Assembly (NCBI GenBank): GCA_947380285.1
Contig: CANCQD010000001.1
Span: 1-64,000, forward strand
Direction of reading: 5' to 3'
From: Burkholderiaceae bacterium
GTDB lineage: Bacteria; Pseudomonadota; Gammaproteobacteria; Burkholderiales; Burkholderiaceae
Length of the DNA: 64,000 nucleotides
Both the position numbers and the translations under genes were made by a program. Positions within the stretch are counted from its first letter, which is position 1. The number at the start of each line of letters is the position of its first letter. Positions 44,608 to 53,509 of the stretch are shown here, one piece after another. The notes beneath the pieces are model-generated. The model saw nothing but the letters and a program-made list of their open reading frames with translations, was not told the origin of the DNA and did no database searches.

Positions 44608-45468
44608 TTATCCATAAACTCTACGTAGTGAGTGTGCAGCCACCCCATCCTTAAGGGCCTCACGAATAGGTAAAGCAATCAAATTGATGCTCTTTTTGAC
44701 TGTTAAGCGTTCAAAAAAGCTGGGGGTTGGTCTATTAATAAAGGGGTAGACCCAGTCTGGAAGATTGAGATAACCAGCACGACTAATGAGTTTTATAAAA
44801 GGCTTAGCAGCGAGCTTGCTTGGAAAGCTCTCAAGTAAGTCGAGAATACTTTTTGCGCGATCTCCAAAATAAAGCTCAGAAATATAAGCTTTGATGGACT
44901 CATTTGTGAGGTTATAAGTGCTAGGCAAATCTTTGGCACCCATTCTGTCGCCAAGGGACTTCATTTCATGAAAGTACTGATCTTTTTCCTGCAGGCTTAA
45001 TTTTTCTTTTCGATAGTCTTCGAATGCCTGCATAAAACTCCGTGTTTCAGTGAGATGAACCCAAGCCAGAAGATGGGGATCCGTGGCTGAATAGGGATTT
45101 CCAAACTCATCAAAACCACTAATCCTAGTGTGAATTTGATTGACCTTACTAATGATCTTGTCGGCCATCTCAGTAGGGCCATAGGTAGTAGCTGCAATAA
45201 AGAATGCTGTTCTACCTAGCCTGCCTTTGAGATCCTCTCTAAAACTGGAGTGATCCCAAACCCCAGCCAATGCCTGAGGATGAAGTGCTTGCAAAATCAA
45301 CGAGCTAATTCCACCAATCATCATCGAAATAAAGTCTGCATGTACTTTCCAGGCGATAGATTCCGGGCCAAAGAGACCGCGATCACCCGGTGGCGTCAGA
45401 AAAGCGATTGGGGGCCCACTACCCCCCACCATTTCTCGAATCGTTTTACGAATAAGCTCATCAAGCAT
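44608..45468 (-). CDS. MpaB-like oxygenase (DUF2236)
   Basis: 286 aa. Signature segments: GLFGPESIAWKVHADFISMMIGG, LILQALHPQALAGVWDHSSF with a His, RTAFFIAATTYG and LAWVHLTETRSFMQAFE, as in the DUF2236/ER-bound oxygenase family that includes MpaB and latex clearing protein Lcp, where His residues bind haem. Substrate unknown. It starts 4 bases after the Lon-N gene ends, in one leftward transcript with DUF4149. Confidence 0.88.
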   Translation of the reverse strand: MLDELIRKTIREMVGGSGPPIAFLTPPGDRGLFGPESIAWKVHADFISMMIGGISSLILQALHPQALAGVWDHSSFREDLKGRLGRTAFFIAATTYGPTEMADKIISKVNQIHTRISGFDEFGNPYSATDPHLLAWVHLTETRSFMQAFEDYRKEKLSLQEKDQYFHEMKSLGDRMGAKDLPSTYNLTNESIKAYISELYFGDRAKSILDLLESFPSKLAAKPFIKLISRAGYLNLPDWVYPFINRPTPSFFERLTVKKSINLIALPIREALKDGVAAHSLRRVYG

Positions 45469-45472
45469 GGGT

Positions 45473-46114
45473 TTAGTGCAACTTCAGGCTTCTTAAATCA
45501 TCATCTTCAATAATTTCTGTAACCAGATCCAGTCTGATTCTCGGATTGGTCTGTGCTAATAAGTGGTTTTTTTGGGCCAAGGAGATTGGCAGGAGTTCTG
45601 CAAGGCGATTAGAAACCCAACCGCAGTCATCGACTTTAAAAGGCTGCTTAAATGGAGCCTCCCCCAAAAGATCCTCGCTTTGAATCACTGAAATGATTTC
45701 ATTTAATAAGTGAGCTACCTTCTGGTGCTCTTCAGGAATTGGAGTAATGGGGTCGTTTTCCAGCAGTTCTACTTCACCAATCCATAGACCACTAGGTTCT
45801 TGTTGGCTACTAAGGAGTTTAAAGCGCTGCGTACCAAATGATTTGGTCATGTATAAGGCGGGCTGAACAGGATCAAAATCTTCAATTTGGGCTAGAGTTC
45901 CAATTTGAGAAAAATTTAAAGATGGATCATCTTCATCATCCAGGCTTTTCATAATGCTGATAACACCAAACTCGGTTTTTTCACGTAAGCATGCCTTAAT
46001 CATGTCGAGGTATCGCGCCTCAAAGATCTTGAGGGCAATCACTCCATCGGGGAAGAGTACGGTTCCCAGTGGAAATAGCGGTATTTTTCGGAGAGAAAGG
46101 TCAGAATTAGTCAT
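45473..46114 (-). CDS. Lon N-terminal (LON substrate-binding) domain protein
   Basis: 213 aa. The start KIPLFPLGTVLFPDGVIALKIFEARYLDMI and the following EFGVI match the LON domain; the protein has no ATPase or protease part. Such single-domain proteins are common in beta- and gammaproteobacteria and their role is unclear, possibly as an adaptor for substrate recognition. It is first in the leftward unit with the MpaB-like and DUF4149 genes. Confidence 0.9.
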   Translation of the reverse strand: MTNSDLSLRKIPLFPLGTVLFPDGVIALKIFEARYLDMIKACLREKTEFGVISIMKSLDDEDDPSLNFSQIGTLAQIEDFDPVQPALYMTKSFGTQRFKLLSSQQEPSGLWIGEVELLENDPITPIPEEHQKVAHLLNEIISVIQSEDLLGEAPFKQPFKVDDCGWVSNRLAELLPISLAQKNHLLAQTNPRIRLDLVTEIIEDDDLRSLKLH

Positions 46115-46246
46115 GTATTCAATTTAATGGATTTCAATTATTTCTGCTGACGTCTATCCCACGCTAAGTGATCCTCCACTTTTATCTGGACTCAGCAATA
46201 AAAGACGTTTCCGATTACATTCAAGGTTCACCAATAGGAGATCAAT

Positions 46247-46393
46247 ATGATCCAAAAACTTCGCATCAAGCTCGCGCGCTGGATTCTGGGGAAGTATTGC
46301 CCTTGCTATCAAATGGGTTACCACACGATGGTTGATTTTCAGCAACGAAGCGCTGATCAGTTGGCTAAAGCCCAAGAGCGCAGTAAAAATTAA
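46247..46393 (+). CDS. Small basic protein, unknown
   Basis: 48 aa from an ATG with TAGGAG 6 bases upstream. The peptide begins MIQKLRIKLARWILGKYCPC, an amphipathic basic helix followed by a CPC motif, then a Gln- and Ala-rich helix with the ending RSKN. It may be membrane-associated. No family recognised. The good ribosome binding site and codon usage favour a real gene. Confidence 0.55.
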   Translation: MIQKLRIKLARWILGKYCPCYQMGYHTMVDFQQRSADQLAKAQERSKN

Positions 46394-46419
46394 TGAGCTA
46401 GCCCCTTATTTTCTTAAGT

Positions 46420-46848
46420 ATGAAACGTTGGCAAATGCGCAGAAATTGCGCCTTGACTCCCAAACAGCTTCTAAAGTTTTATATTGTGCTGGTCTGCCTT
46501 TCAGTGACCGTTGCAACAGGCTTCTTTTTGGCGGGGGTATGGGTCATTCTCATTTTTACAGCTTTAGAGCTCAGTGCGGTAACGCTAGGATTTTTAATCT
46601 ACTGTAGACATGCGCTTGATTGCGAAACCATTGAAATCGATGGCAAACGTTTGATTGTGAAAAAATTTATTGGCTACAAAGAGAATGTGTATGAATTTAA
46701 TACGCAATGGGCAAAAATAGAGCCGCCAGTCGATTCTTCAAAGGTATTTCATATAAGCCAATCCAACCAACGCGTGGAGATCGGTCAGTTTTTGAGGCGT
46801 GAGCAACAAATACCTTTAATTGCCTCTGTTCGAGTTCACTTGGGATAA
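46420..46848 (+). CDS. DUF2244 membrane protein
   Basis: 142 aa with two membrane segments (about 19-38 and 42-62) and a C-terminal soluble domain (VKKFIGYKENVYEFNTQWAKIE). This fits DUF2244, usually found near cytochrome oxidase genes; here no oxidase is adjacent. Its ribosome binding site is weak and an ATG five codons inside is an alternative. It overlaps the 3' end of the convergent membrane gene by 33 bases. Confidence 0.7.
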   Translation: MKRWQMRRNCALTPKQLLKFYIVLVCLSVTVATGFFLAGVWVILIFTALELSAVTLGFLIYCRHALDCETIEIDGKRLIVKKFIGYKENVYEFNTQWAKIEPPVDSSKVFHISQSNQRVEIGQFLRREQQIPLIASVRVHLG

Positions 46849-47385
46849 TTGGCGAGCGCTCAAGCGCCACGCCACTACGGCGCTACAAAATAATTGGATG
46901 GCCAGCAATAAGATCACTAGAGTATTTAAGATTTGGAAGTAGTTTGCAAAAGGTGAGAGCATGACTGGCATGCCATCTACTAGCGCAGTTTCTCGTAAGT
47001 AATCCATGCGCGGTATTAGAAGAAAGCTTACTGCCGCAACTGCCATCATGAATATTAGCGCAGGAAGACGGACGTTTTTAAGTGGGGCTGAACCCCTTTT
47101 GATGAGGATGTTAGCAATACTTAAGATTGCGAATGCACACCCTAAAAAATAGTATGAAAGATGCTGTACTACTATGTGCGCTACCATACCTGCCGCTTGA
47201 GAATCATGGATTAGTGCAAAGGCTGCAAAGCAGCTTGCGATTTGAGTAATCATTCCGCCGGTCAAAATGTAGGCAAGAAAGCTCAGAAGCCGATAGGTAA
47301 GGGGGTGCTGGGGTCTAATTACTTCAACCATAAGTTGTATAGGGTTAATTAATGCGCTGCAGCACATTCTTGGAATCAGTTTCAT
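46816..47385 (-). CDS. Four-helix membrane protein, unknown family
   Basis: 189 aa with hydrophobic stretches near 34-56, 69-88, 104-121 and 147-170, and a short soluble part with IPRMDYLRETALVDGMPVML. It has some resemblance to DUF4149-type proteins, but I cannot confirm the family. It ends inside the DUF2244 gene on the other strand. The 37-base gap to the Rrf2 gene is a divergent promoter region. Confidence 0.6.
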   Translation of the reverse strand: MKLIPRMCCSALINPIQLMVEVIRPQHPLTYRLLSFLAYILTGGMITQIASCFAAFALIHDSQAAGMVAHIVVQHLSYYFLGCAFAILSIANILIKRGSAPLKNVRLPALIFMMAVAAVSFLLIPRMDYLRETALVDGMPVMLSPFANYFQILNTLVILLLAIQLFCSAVVAWRLSARQLSQVNSNRGN

Positions 47386-47422
47386 ACTAGCTCTAATCTA
47401 ACTTTTATGCCGAAAGCCCCCC

Positions 47423-48010
47423 ATGGAAGTCACCAGAGCAGTCAGAGTAGCTCTTAATACCCTTGTCGATATTGCGAGCCACTCTGTTAATGGGCAGCTT
47501 GTCCCCGCTCCAGAGATAGCAAAAAGACAGCGTATATCGATCAGTCGTATCGAGCTGTTATTGCGTCCACTCAGAGAGTCAGGTCTTGTTGTTGCCGTTA
47601 AAGGGCGAACCGGTGGATATCAGCTTTCAAAAGATCCTAGAATTATCACTATCAAGGATATTGTTCTGGCAATGAACCAAATTAAGAAGAAAAAAGTTGA
47701 AGTATCAGATATTGCTAAAGAGTTATATCAATCGCTGGAGACTTATATGATGAGCTGTATCTCCAATGTGACCTTATCCACCGCAATCAAAGATTACATT
47801 CCGCGTTTCAGTGAGGCACAGACTGCACCTGAGCGTAAATCTTATTTGCCAATAGAAAAGCAGAACACTATCAAGCAAGCAAGAAAGAAAAAAGGGGAAG
47901 CTCAGAAGGCTCTTAAAACGACATTTAAAAAAATAGAGGATACGCCTCGTGGCCCAAACTCCATTTTCAGCTTTGCTGATTATTTAAATAGAGGTTCGTC
48001 CGCAAACTAA
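47423..48010 (+). CDS. Rrf2-family transcriptional regulator, single-Cys type
   Basis: 195 aa. The N-terminal winged helix has the Rrf2 layout (VALNTLVDIASHS, EIAKRQRISISRIELLLRPLRESGLV, KGRTGGYQLSKD). Only one Cys, in MMSCISNV, is present in the region where IscR and NsrR have three cluster ligands, so an Fe-S cluster of the usual kind is unlikely. A basic C-terminal tail (about 150-195, QARKKKGEAQKALKTTFKK) is unusual. It heads a rightward run with the exonuclease/GIY-YIG fusion and CRY-DASH genes, which it may control. Confidence 0.82.
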   Translation: MEVTRAVRVALNTLVDIASHSVNGQLVPAPEIAKRQRISISRIELLLRPLRESGLVVAVKGRTGGYQLSKDPRIITIKDIVLAMNQIKKKKVEVSDIAKELYQSLETYMMSCISNVTLSTAIKDYIPRFSEAQTAPERKSYLPIEKQNTIKQARKKKGEAQKALKTTFKKIEDTPRGPNSIFSFADYLNRGSSAN

Positions 48011-48030
48011 CCAGAAATCATGTTGCTAGC

Positions 48031-49431
48031 GTGAATGACAAGCTTAACCCTTACCCAGATTTAGCTTTTGTTGATATTGAAACGACCGGTTCTCATTTTG
48101 ATCGTGATCGTATTACCGAAATTGGCATTAAAACCTTAGCGGGCAATGATCTTCAGGTATGGGAAAGGTTGATTGATCCCCAAACCTATATCCCCCTTAA
48201 TATTCAGAGGCTAACTGGTATATCCCCGGCAATGGTGAAAGGGCAGCCTTGTTTTTCTGAGATTGCGCAAGAATTAAAAAAAGAGCTAGAGGGAAAAATA
48301 TTTATCGCTCACAACGCTCGCTTTGATTATGGTTTTATCAAGGCCTCCTTTAAGAGGATGGGTATTGACTTTAAGCCGAAAGTTTTATGCACCGTTAAGC
48401 TGTCTCGATTGTTATTTCCAGATCAGCCGCGTCATAATCTCGATACCATCATCAGTGCACATGGACTAAAAGTAAGTGCTAGGCATCGCGCATTAGGGGA
48501 TGCTGACCTATTGCTTCAATTTTGGCGTGTGTGTGAGTCAAAGTTTGGCCAGGCAAAATTAAATGAAGTCATAAACCAGCTTATTGGTAATACCAGCCTT
48601 CCCTCCAATATAGATCAGAATTTAATTGATTCCATACCTGTTGGCCCGGGTTGCTATATCTTTTATGGTGACAACAAGACCCCTCTTTATATTGGTAAAA
48701 GCATTTCCTTGCGAAGCAGGGTGATGGGGCATTTTCAGGGAGCCTTAACGCAGCGTAAAGAAATGAAGCTTTCATTACAAGTGCGTGATATTGATTGGAT
48801 CGAAACTAGCGGGGAGCTGGGTGCTTTAATTTTGGAGTCAAAGTTAATAAAAGAGCGAATGCCCTCTATGAATATCAAGCTACGTAGATCTAAGGATCTA
48901 TGTGCATGGAGCTTAGTCGAAGATTCTTGTGGCGTGCTTATACCTACCTTAGTTACTCACCATCATCTCGCCCCGGGTTTACAAGAAAATCTTTATGGTT
49001 TGTTTTACAGCAAGCGAGAAGCACACTCTTATTTAAAAGCCATTGCTAAAAAATTTCATCTATGCGAGGCATTGCTTGGTCTAGAGAAGCGTATTGAAGG
49101 CAAGCCCTGCTTTGGGTATCAGGTCAAACAATGTGGTGGCGCATGCCTAAATCTAACGCCTATTGTCTTGCATAACCTGCAACTAAAGACTGCGCTGGAG
49201 CTCTTTAGGGTGCAAGTGTGGCCTTATTCTGGGGCTATTGCTATTCAGGAAGGCGGCGAAATGATTGTGCTGGATAAGTGGTGCTACTTAGGGACCGCCA
49301 TTAATCAAGATGAGCTCTATGAATTGGCTGAATCTGGAGACGCTGAGTTTGATCTTGATATTTATAAGATCGTTAAAAAAGCACTCTCAGGGCCCTATAA
49401 GAATCAAGTGATTCCACTCGGTATGCAATAA
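48031..49431 (+). CDS. DnaQ-like exonuclease fused to UvrC-type GIY-YIG nuclease (Cho-like)
   Basis: 466 aa from GTG, 20 bases after the Rrf2 gene. Residues about 1-175 form a DEDDh exonuclease: FVDIETTGS, HNARFDYGFI and HRALGDADLLL carry the acidic ligands and catalytic His. Residues about 200-280 form a GIY-YIG domain: GPGCYIFYG, PLYIGKSISLRSRV and Glu in ESKLIKERMP. A UvrC-like region with CFGYQVKQCGGAC follows. This fused architecture is known in Burkholderiales and other groups as an exonuclease plus Cho-type excision nuclease, probably for nucleotide excision repair. Confidence 0.9.
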   Translation: MNDKLNPYPDLAFVDIETTGSHFDRDRITEIGIKTLAGNDLQVWERLIDPQTYIPLNIQRLTGISPAMVKGQPCFSEIAQELKKELEGKIFIAHNARFDYGFIKASFKRMGIDFKPKVLCTVKLSRLLFPDQPRHNLDTIISAHGLKVSARHRALGDADLLLQFWRVCESKFGQAKLNEVINQLIGNTSLPSNIDQNLIDSIPVGPGCYIFYGDNKTPLYIGKSISLRSRVMGHFQGALTQRKEMKLSLQVRDIDWIETSGELGALILESKLIKERMPSMNIKLRRSKDLCAWSLVEDSCGVLIPTLVTHHHLAPGLQENLYGLFYSKREAHSYLKAIAKKFHLCEALLGLEKRIEGKPCFGYQVKQCGGACLNLTPIVLHNLQLKTALELFRVQVWPYSGAIAIQEGGEMIVLDKWCYLGTAINQDELYELAESGDAEFDLDIYKIVKKALSGPYKNQVIPLGMQ

Positions 49432-50685
49432 ATGACGACTGCAATCTATTGGTTTAGAAATGATCTCCGCCTAGAAGATAACCCCTCCTTCATGCAGGCG
49501 TGTAAGGCAGTCGACCAGCTTCTTCCGGTCTATGTTCATCCGCCTAACCTAGAACGAGAGACTCTATGGAGATTTCCAAGAGTAGGAGAGCATCGCAAGC
49601 TATTTTTGGGCCAGTCTCTACAGGAATTACGCAGCGAGCTTCGAGACTTGGGATCCGACTTAGTTGAAGTATCTGGTGATGTCTTAGGCATGTTTGAGAA
49701 ATTCAGAGCGCAGATTAATGCAGATGTTATTTATTGTGAGCAAATTCAAGCGCCGGAAGAGTTAGAGCAAGTGGCGCTATTAAAAAATGCTGGTTTCAAG
49801 ATGAATCCAATCTGGCAATCTAGTATGTTGGATTTTCAGTCCCTACCATTTCAAATGCAGGATATGCCGGATGTATTTACCCAATTTCGTCAGCAGATTG
49901 AAAAAAATCAATTCAGATTTGCCTATCCTGTAGATCCTCTCAAGAGTATTCCTCCATTGCCTGCTATTGAGATTTCCTCTGCTGAATCGCTCGGCAGAAA
50001 TACAATATCTACTAGTGGCAAGTTTCAGGGGGGAGAGCGGAGCGCACATACTCATATCCAGCAATATTTTGAGCGCCGTCTTCCCGATACTTATAAACAA
50101 ACACGCAATCAGCTGATTGGCATGGATTACTCCAGTAAATTTTCTCCATGGCTAGCGCTGGGTTGTTGTTCGGCGAGATCCATTGCAAAACAGTTATCGG
50201 AGTATGAAATTTGCTATGGTGAAAACGATGGAACCTACTGGCTGTGGTTTGAATTACTCTGGAGAGACTACTTCCGGTTTCTGCACTTTAAGTATGGCAA
50301 AAAACTGTATTCCCCAAAAGGTTTGAGTAAGCATTTGGGCAATGAGTTTGATAGTGAGCATTTCTTAAAATGGTCGTCTGGCAATACCGGAGAATCACTA
50401 ATTGATGCCGGCATGCGTGAATTGAAAAACACGGGCTACCTATCCAATCGTATGCGTCAAATCGTGGCAAGTTATTGGATTTATGACTTGAAGGGTGATT
50501 GGCAGGCGGGTGCTGCTTGGTTTGAGTCTCAATTAATTGACTACGACGTTTATAGCAATCAAGGTAATTGGTTATATATTGCTGGCAAAGGAACAGATCC
50601 TAGAGGGGGGAGACCTTTTAATGTGGCTAAGCAAACCCAAGAGCATGATCCTCGTGATGTATATCGCCAAATGTGGCTGACTTAG
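49432..50685 (+). CDS. Cryptochrome/photolyase, DASH type
   Basis: 417 aa; its ATG abuts the preceding stop. The N-terminal photolyase domain (IYWFRNDLRLEDNPSF) and the C-terminal FAD domain (WLALGCCSARSIA, WFELLWRDYFRF, GYLSNRMRQIVASYW, YDVYSNQGNWLYIAGKGTD) are intact. The ending with RPFNVAKQTQEHDP is the CRY-DASH signature. It should bind FAD and an antenna such as MTHF and repair cyclobutane dimers in single-stranded or looped DNA. Being near the exonuclease/GIY-YIG gene points to a light or UV repair theme. Confidence 0.93.
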   Translation: MTTAIYWFRNDLRLEDNPSFMQACKAVDQLLPVYVHPPNLERETLWRFPRVGEHRKLFLGQSLQELRSELRDLGSDLVEVSGDVLGMFEKFRAQINADVIYCEQIQAPEELEQVALLKNAGFKMNPIWQSSMLDFQSLPFQMQDMPDVFTQFRQQIEKNQFRFAYPVDPLKSIPPLPAIEISSAESLGRNTISTSGKFQGGERSAHTHIQQYFERRLPDTYKQTRNQLIGMDYSSKFSPWLALGCCSARSIAKQLSEYEICYGENDGTYWLWFELLWRDYFRFLHFKYGKKLYSPKGLSKHLGNEFDSEHFLKWSSGNTGESLIDAGMRELKNTGYLSNRMRQIVASYWIYDLKGDWQAGAAWFESQLIDYDVYSNQGNWLYIAGKGTDPRGGRPFNVAKQTQEHDPRDVYRQMWLT

Positions 50686-50767
50686 CGTTTAAAGACATTC
50701 TGCGGAATAGCGTTGCGATGGATAATGGTGATCACATCATTTTTTGCGCTATTTTGGAATAATCGTC

Positions 50768-52969
50768 ATGGAAATTAAGGTCAACTTTCTCGATAAGCTT
50801 CGCCTAGAAGCAAAGTTCGATGACTTCACTGTAATTGCTGATCAACCAATTCGATACAAGGGTGATGGATCTGCTCCGGGGCCATTTGATTATTTCTTGG
50901 CTTCATCTGCTTTATGTGCAGCTTATTTTGTAAAGTTGTACTGTGATACCCGCAATATATCTACTGAAAACATCCGTCTTTCACAAAATAATATTGTTGA
51001 TCCAGAAAATCGTTACCAGCAAATCTTTAAGATCCAAGTCGAATTGCCAGAGGATATTTCTGCAACTGATCGACAGGGCATCTTGCGCTCTATTGAGCGT
51101 TGTTCAGTAAAAAAGGTAGTGCAGGCAGGACCAGAGTTTGTCATTGAGGAGGTTAAAAACTTAGATGCAGATGCGCAGACCCTGCTGACCTTAAAGCCGG
51201 CTTCTGATGTGAGTACCTTTATTCCCGGCAAAGATCTGCCGCTAGAGCAAACGATTGCCAATATGTCAGGTCTCTTGGCCAACCTAGGAATAAAGATCGA
51301 AATTGCCTCGTGGCGCAACCTGATTCCCAATGTTTGGTCATTGCATATTCGTGATGCGCACTCCCCAATGTGTTTTACCAATGGAAAGGGCTCTACGAAG
51401 GAAAGTGCTTTAGCTTCTGCTTTGGGTGAGTACATTGAACGACTAAGCAATAACCATTTCTATGCAGGTGCATTCTGGGGTGAGGATATTGCTAACGCTG
51501 CGTTTGTTCATTATCCAAATGAGCGGTGGTTCAAGTCTGGCAAGAAAGATGCGTTGCCGACAGAAATTTTAGATGAGTACTGCCTAAATATTTATAACCC
51601 AGATGGGGAGTTGTGCGCTTCACATCTGGTAGATACTAATTCTGGAAATTTGGAGCGCGGAATTTGTTCGCTGCCTTATGTGCGCCAATCCGATGGTGAA
51701 ATAGTTTATTTCCCATCAAACCTGATTGAAAATTTGTTCGTAAGTAATGGTATGAGTGCTGGTAATACCTTAGCCGAAGCTCAGGTTCAGTGCTTATCAG
51801 AGATTTTTGAGCGAGCAGTAAAGCGTGAAATTCTGGAAGGTGAAATTGCATTGCCAGATGTACCACAGGAGGTCCTCTCAAAGTACCCCAGTATTTTGGC
51901 TGGCATTCAGAGTCTGGAGGAACAGGGCTTCCCCGTACTGGTAAAGGATGCCTCTTTGGGTGGGGTTTATCCAGTGATGTGCGTAACTTTGATGAATCCA
52001 CGAACTGGTGGGGTATTTGCTTCCTTTGGTGCGCATCCAAGTCTTGAGGTTGCGCTAGAGAGAAGCTTAACTGAGTTATTGCAAGGGCGTAGCTTGGAGG
52101 GTTTAAATGATTTGCCCCCGCCCACTTTTGCTAGCGAAGCAGTGACTGAACCCAATAATTTTGTAGAGCACTTCATCGATTCTAGTGGCATCGTATCTTG
52201 GCGCTTCTTCAGTGCTAAATCAAATTATGAATTTGTGGAATGGGATTTTTCTGGTGACGGTGAAAATTCTAATGCCCAGGAGGCTGAAGCTTTGTTTGGC
52301 ATTCTGAAGGATATTGGTAAAAAATCGTATATGGCGGTATATGACGAGTTGGGTGCCATCGCCTGTCGAATCTTAGTGCCTGGGTATTCAGAGATTTATC
52401 CGATTGAAGATCTCGTCTGGGATAACACCAATAAGTCTCTGCTGTTCCGCGAAGACATTCTCAATTTGTCTCAATTAGATGATGTTGGCCTAGCTGCACT
52501 CTTGGATCGTTTAGAGAATAACGAGCTAGATGAGTATGGCGACATTGCCACACTGATTGGTATTGAGTTTGATGAAAATACAGTCTGGGGTCAGCTCACT
52601 GTGCTTGAGTTGAAGTTGCTGATTCAGTTAGCGCTAAAGCAATTTGAAGAGGCGCATGAGCTAATAGGTGCTTTTCTTCAGTACAACGACAATACTGCCG
52701 ATCGAAAATTGTTTTATCAAGCTCTTGATGCCTACCTTGAGGTGTTCCTAGATGATGAATTAGAGCTATCAGACTATATAGTCAACTTCCGTCGCATGTT
52801 CGGTGATGCTAGGATGGAAGCTGTTTTAGGGTCAATCGATGGGAGCGTTCGTTTTTATGGTTTAACGCCAACCAATATGAAGCTTGAGGGTCTTGATAGG
52901 CATCATCGCTTGATGGATAGTTATCGAAAATTACATAAGGCACGAGCCAGCAGCGCAACATTTAAATAA
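50768..52969 (+). CDS. ycaO: OsmC/YcaO fusion protein (TIGR03549-like)
   Basis: 733 aa from the ATG at 50768; an in-frame start 8 codons earlier is possible. Residues 1-130 are an OsmC-like domain (YKGDGSAPGPFDYFLASSALCAAYFVKLYC, with Cys residues in the peroxidase positions). Residues about 175-570 are a YcaO domain with ATP-binding Glu-rich segments (GEYIERLSNNH, AQVQCLSEIFERAVKREI, VALERSLTELLQGR). The E. coli homologue assists RimO in ribosomal protein S12 methylthiolation. The C-terminal helical tail contains many acidic residues. It is 82 bases behind the CRY-DASH gene and probably has its own promoter. Confidence 0.9.
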   Translation: MEIKVNFLDKLRLEAKFDDFTVIADQPIRYKGDGSAPGPFDYFLASSALCAAYFVKLYCDTRNISTENIRLSQNNIVDPENRYQQIFKIQVELPEDISATDRQGILRSIERCSVKKVVQAGPEFVIEEVKNLDADAQTLLTLKPASDVSTFIPGKDLPLEQTIANMSGLLANLGIKIEIASWRNLIPNVWSLHIRDAHSPMCFTNGKGSTKESALASALGEYIERLSNNHFYAGAFWGEDIANAAFVHYPNERWFKSGKKDALPTEILDEYCLNIYNPDGELCASHLVDTNSGNLERGICSLPYVRQSDGEIVYFPSNLIENLFVSNGMSAGNTLAEAQVQCLSEIFERAVKREILEGEIALPDVPQEVLSKYPSILAGIQSLEEQGFPVLVKDASLGGVYPVMCVTLMNPRTGGVFASFGAHPSLEVALERSLTELLQGRSLEGLNDLPPPTFASEAVTEPNNFVEHFIDSSGIVSWRFFSAKSNYEFVEWDFSGDGENSNAQEAEALFGILKDIGKKSYMAVYDELGAIACRILVPGYSEIYPIEDLVWDNTNKSLLFREDILNLSQLDDVGLAALLDRLENNELDEYGDIATLIGIEFDENTVWGQLTVLELKLLIQLALKQFEEAHELIGAFLQYNDNTADRKLFYQALDAYLEVFLDDELELSDYIVNFRRMFGDARMEAVLGSIDGSVRFYGLTPTNMKLEGLDRHHRLMDSYRKLHKARASSATFK

Positions 52970-52995
52970 AGCTAAGGAATGCAAGAGGAATTTGA

Positions 52996-53272
52996 ATGAA
53001 GACATTCACTGCGGCTGAGGCAATTACTTCGCGTATGCCGGAAGGGCATTTATAAAAGAAGCCATCTCAAAAGAGGCCATCCTAAAGTTACTTAATATAT
53101 CTGCGCGGGCTCCCTCGGGCACGAATACTCAGACTGCCATCAATTGGCGCTAAAGAGGATGAGATGCTTGTGTGCGTTATGGCACTGGGATATGCCGACA
53201 AAAGCGAAATAGTAAACAGCTTTCATACCCCCCGGAGTGAGTGCTGAAGAATTTGCTACCTGGGTAAAGTGA
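52996..53272 (+). pseudogene. Decayed nitroreductase gene
   Basis: Pieces of a nitroreductase remain in three frames: an N-terminal TFTAAEAITSRMP; a middle LLNISARAPSGTNTQ that matches the FMN-binding RAPSGTNTQPW motif; and a tail VCVMALGYADKSEIVN followed, after a frameshift, by SAEEFATWVK. Stops and frameshifts interrupt the frame. The piece between APSGTNTQ and MALGYAD is strongly shortened, so it is also internally deleted. The intact nitroreductase at 54163 is of a different subgroup and is not the source. Confidence 0.75.
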
Positions 53273-53410
53273 CAGGGTCCAACCCGCTATTTCTAATGAT
53301 TTTTAGAAGCTTCTGCCCAATCCCTTATAAATTTTATGGATTAAAGCTGGGTTATATTTTTCAATAAACCTCATTTAAAGGCTTTAAATAGGGTTTTTGG
53401 AAATATTTGT

Positions 53411-53480
53411 TGCTTTGCAATAAAAAAACCTTGCATTTCTAAAATAGCGATTTTAGAATGGTGCATTGCAATAAAAAACC
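53411..53480 (+). promoter_or_regulatory. Phasin promoter region with paired boxes and operator-like palindrome
   Basis: Two TGC-N3-GCA boxes (TGCTTTGCA, 53411-53419, and TGCATTGCA, 53462-53470) lie in near-identical 15-16-base contexts (TTGCAATAAAAAAACC at 53415-53430 and TTGCAATAAAAAACC at 53466-53480), 51 bases apart. Between them is a 9-bp inverted repeat around AGCG (arms TTCTAAAAT and ATTTTAGAA, 53437-53458). TGC-N3-GCA cores resemble sites reported for the PHB regulator PhaR. The phasin start is 30 bases beyond the second box. Confidence 0.5.
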
Positions 53481-53509
53481 CACACATTTACTTAAAGATA
53501 GGATTAATC

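Noticed and set aside
46154..46375. Leftward open frame of 73 codons across the small gene at 46247
   Set aside because: The rightward 48-codon frame has a clear AGGAG; the leftward one has none and no protein-like features.
53273..53410. A second small gene before the phasin gene
   Set aside because: Only short frames with stops and no ribosome binding site; it is better seen as promoter and leader.
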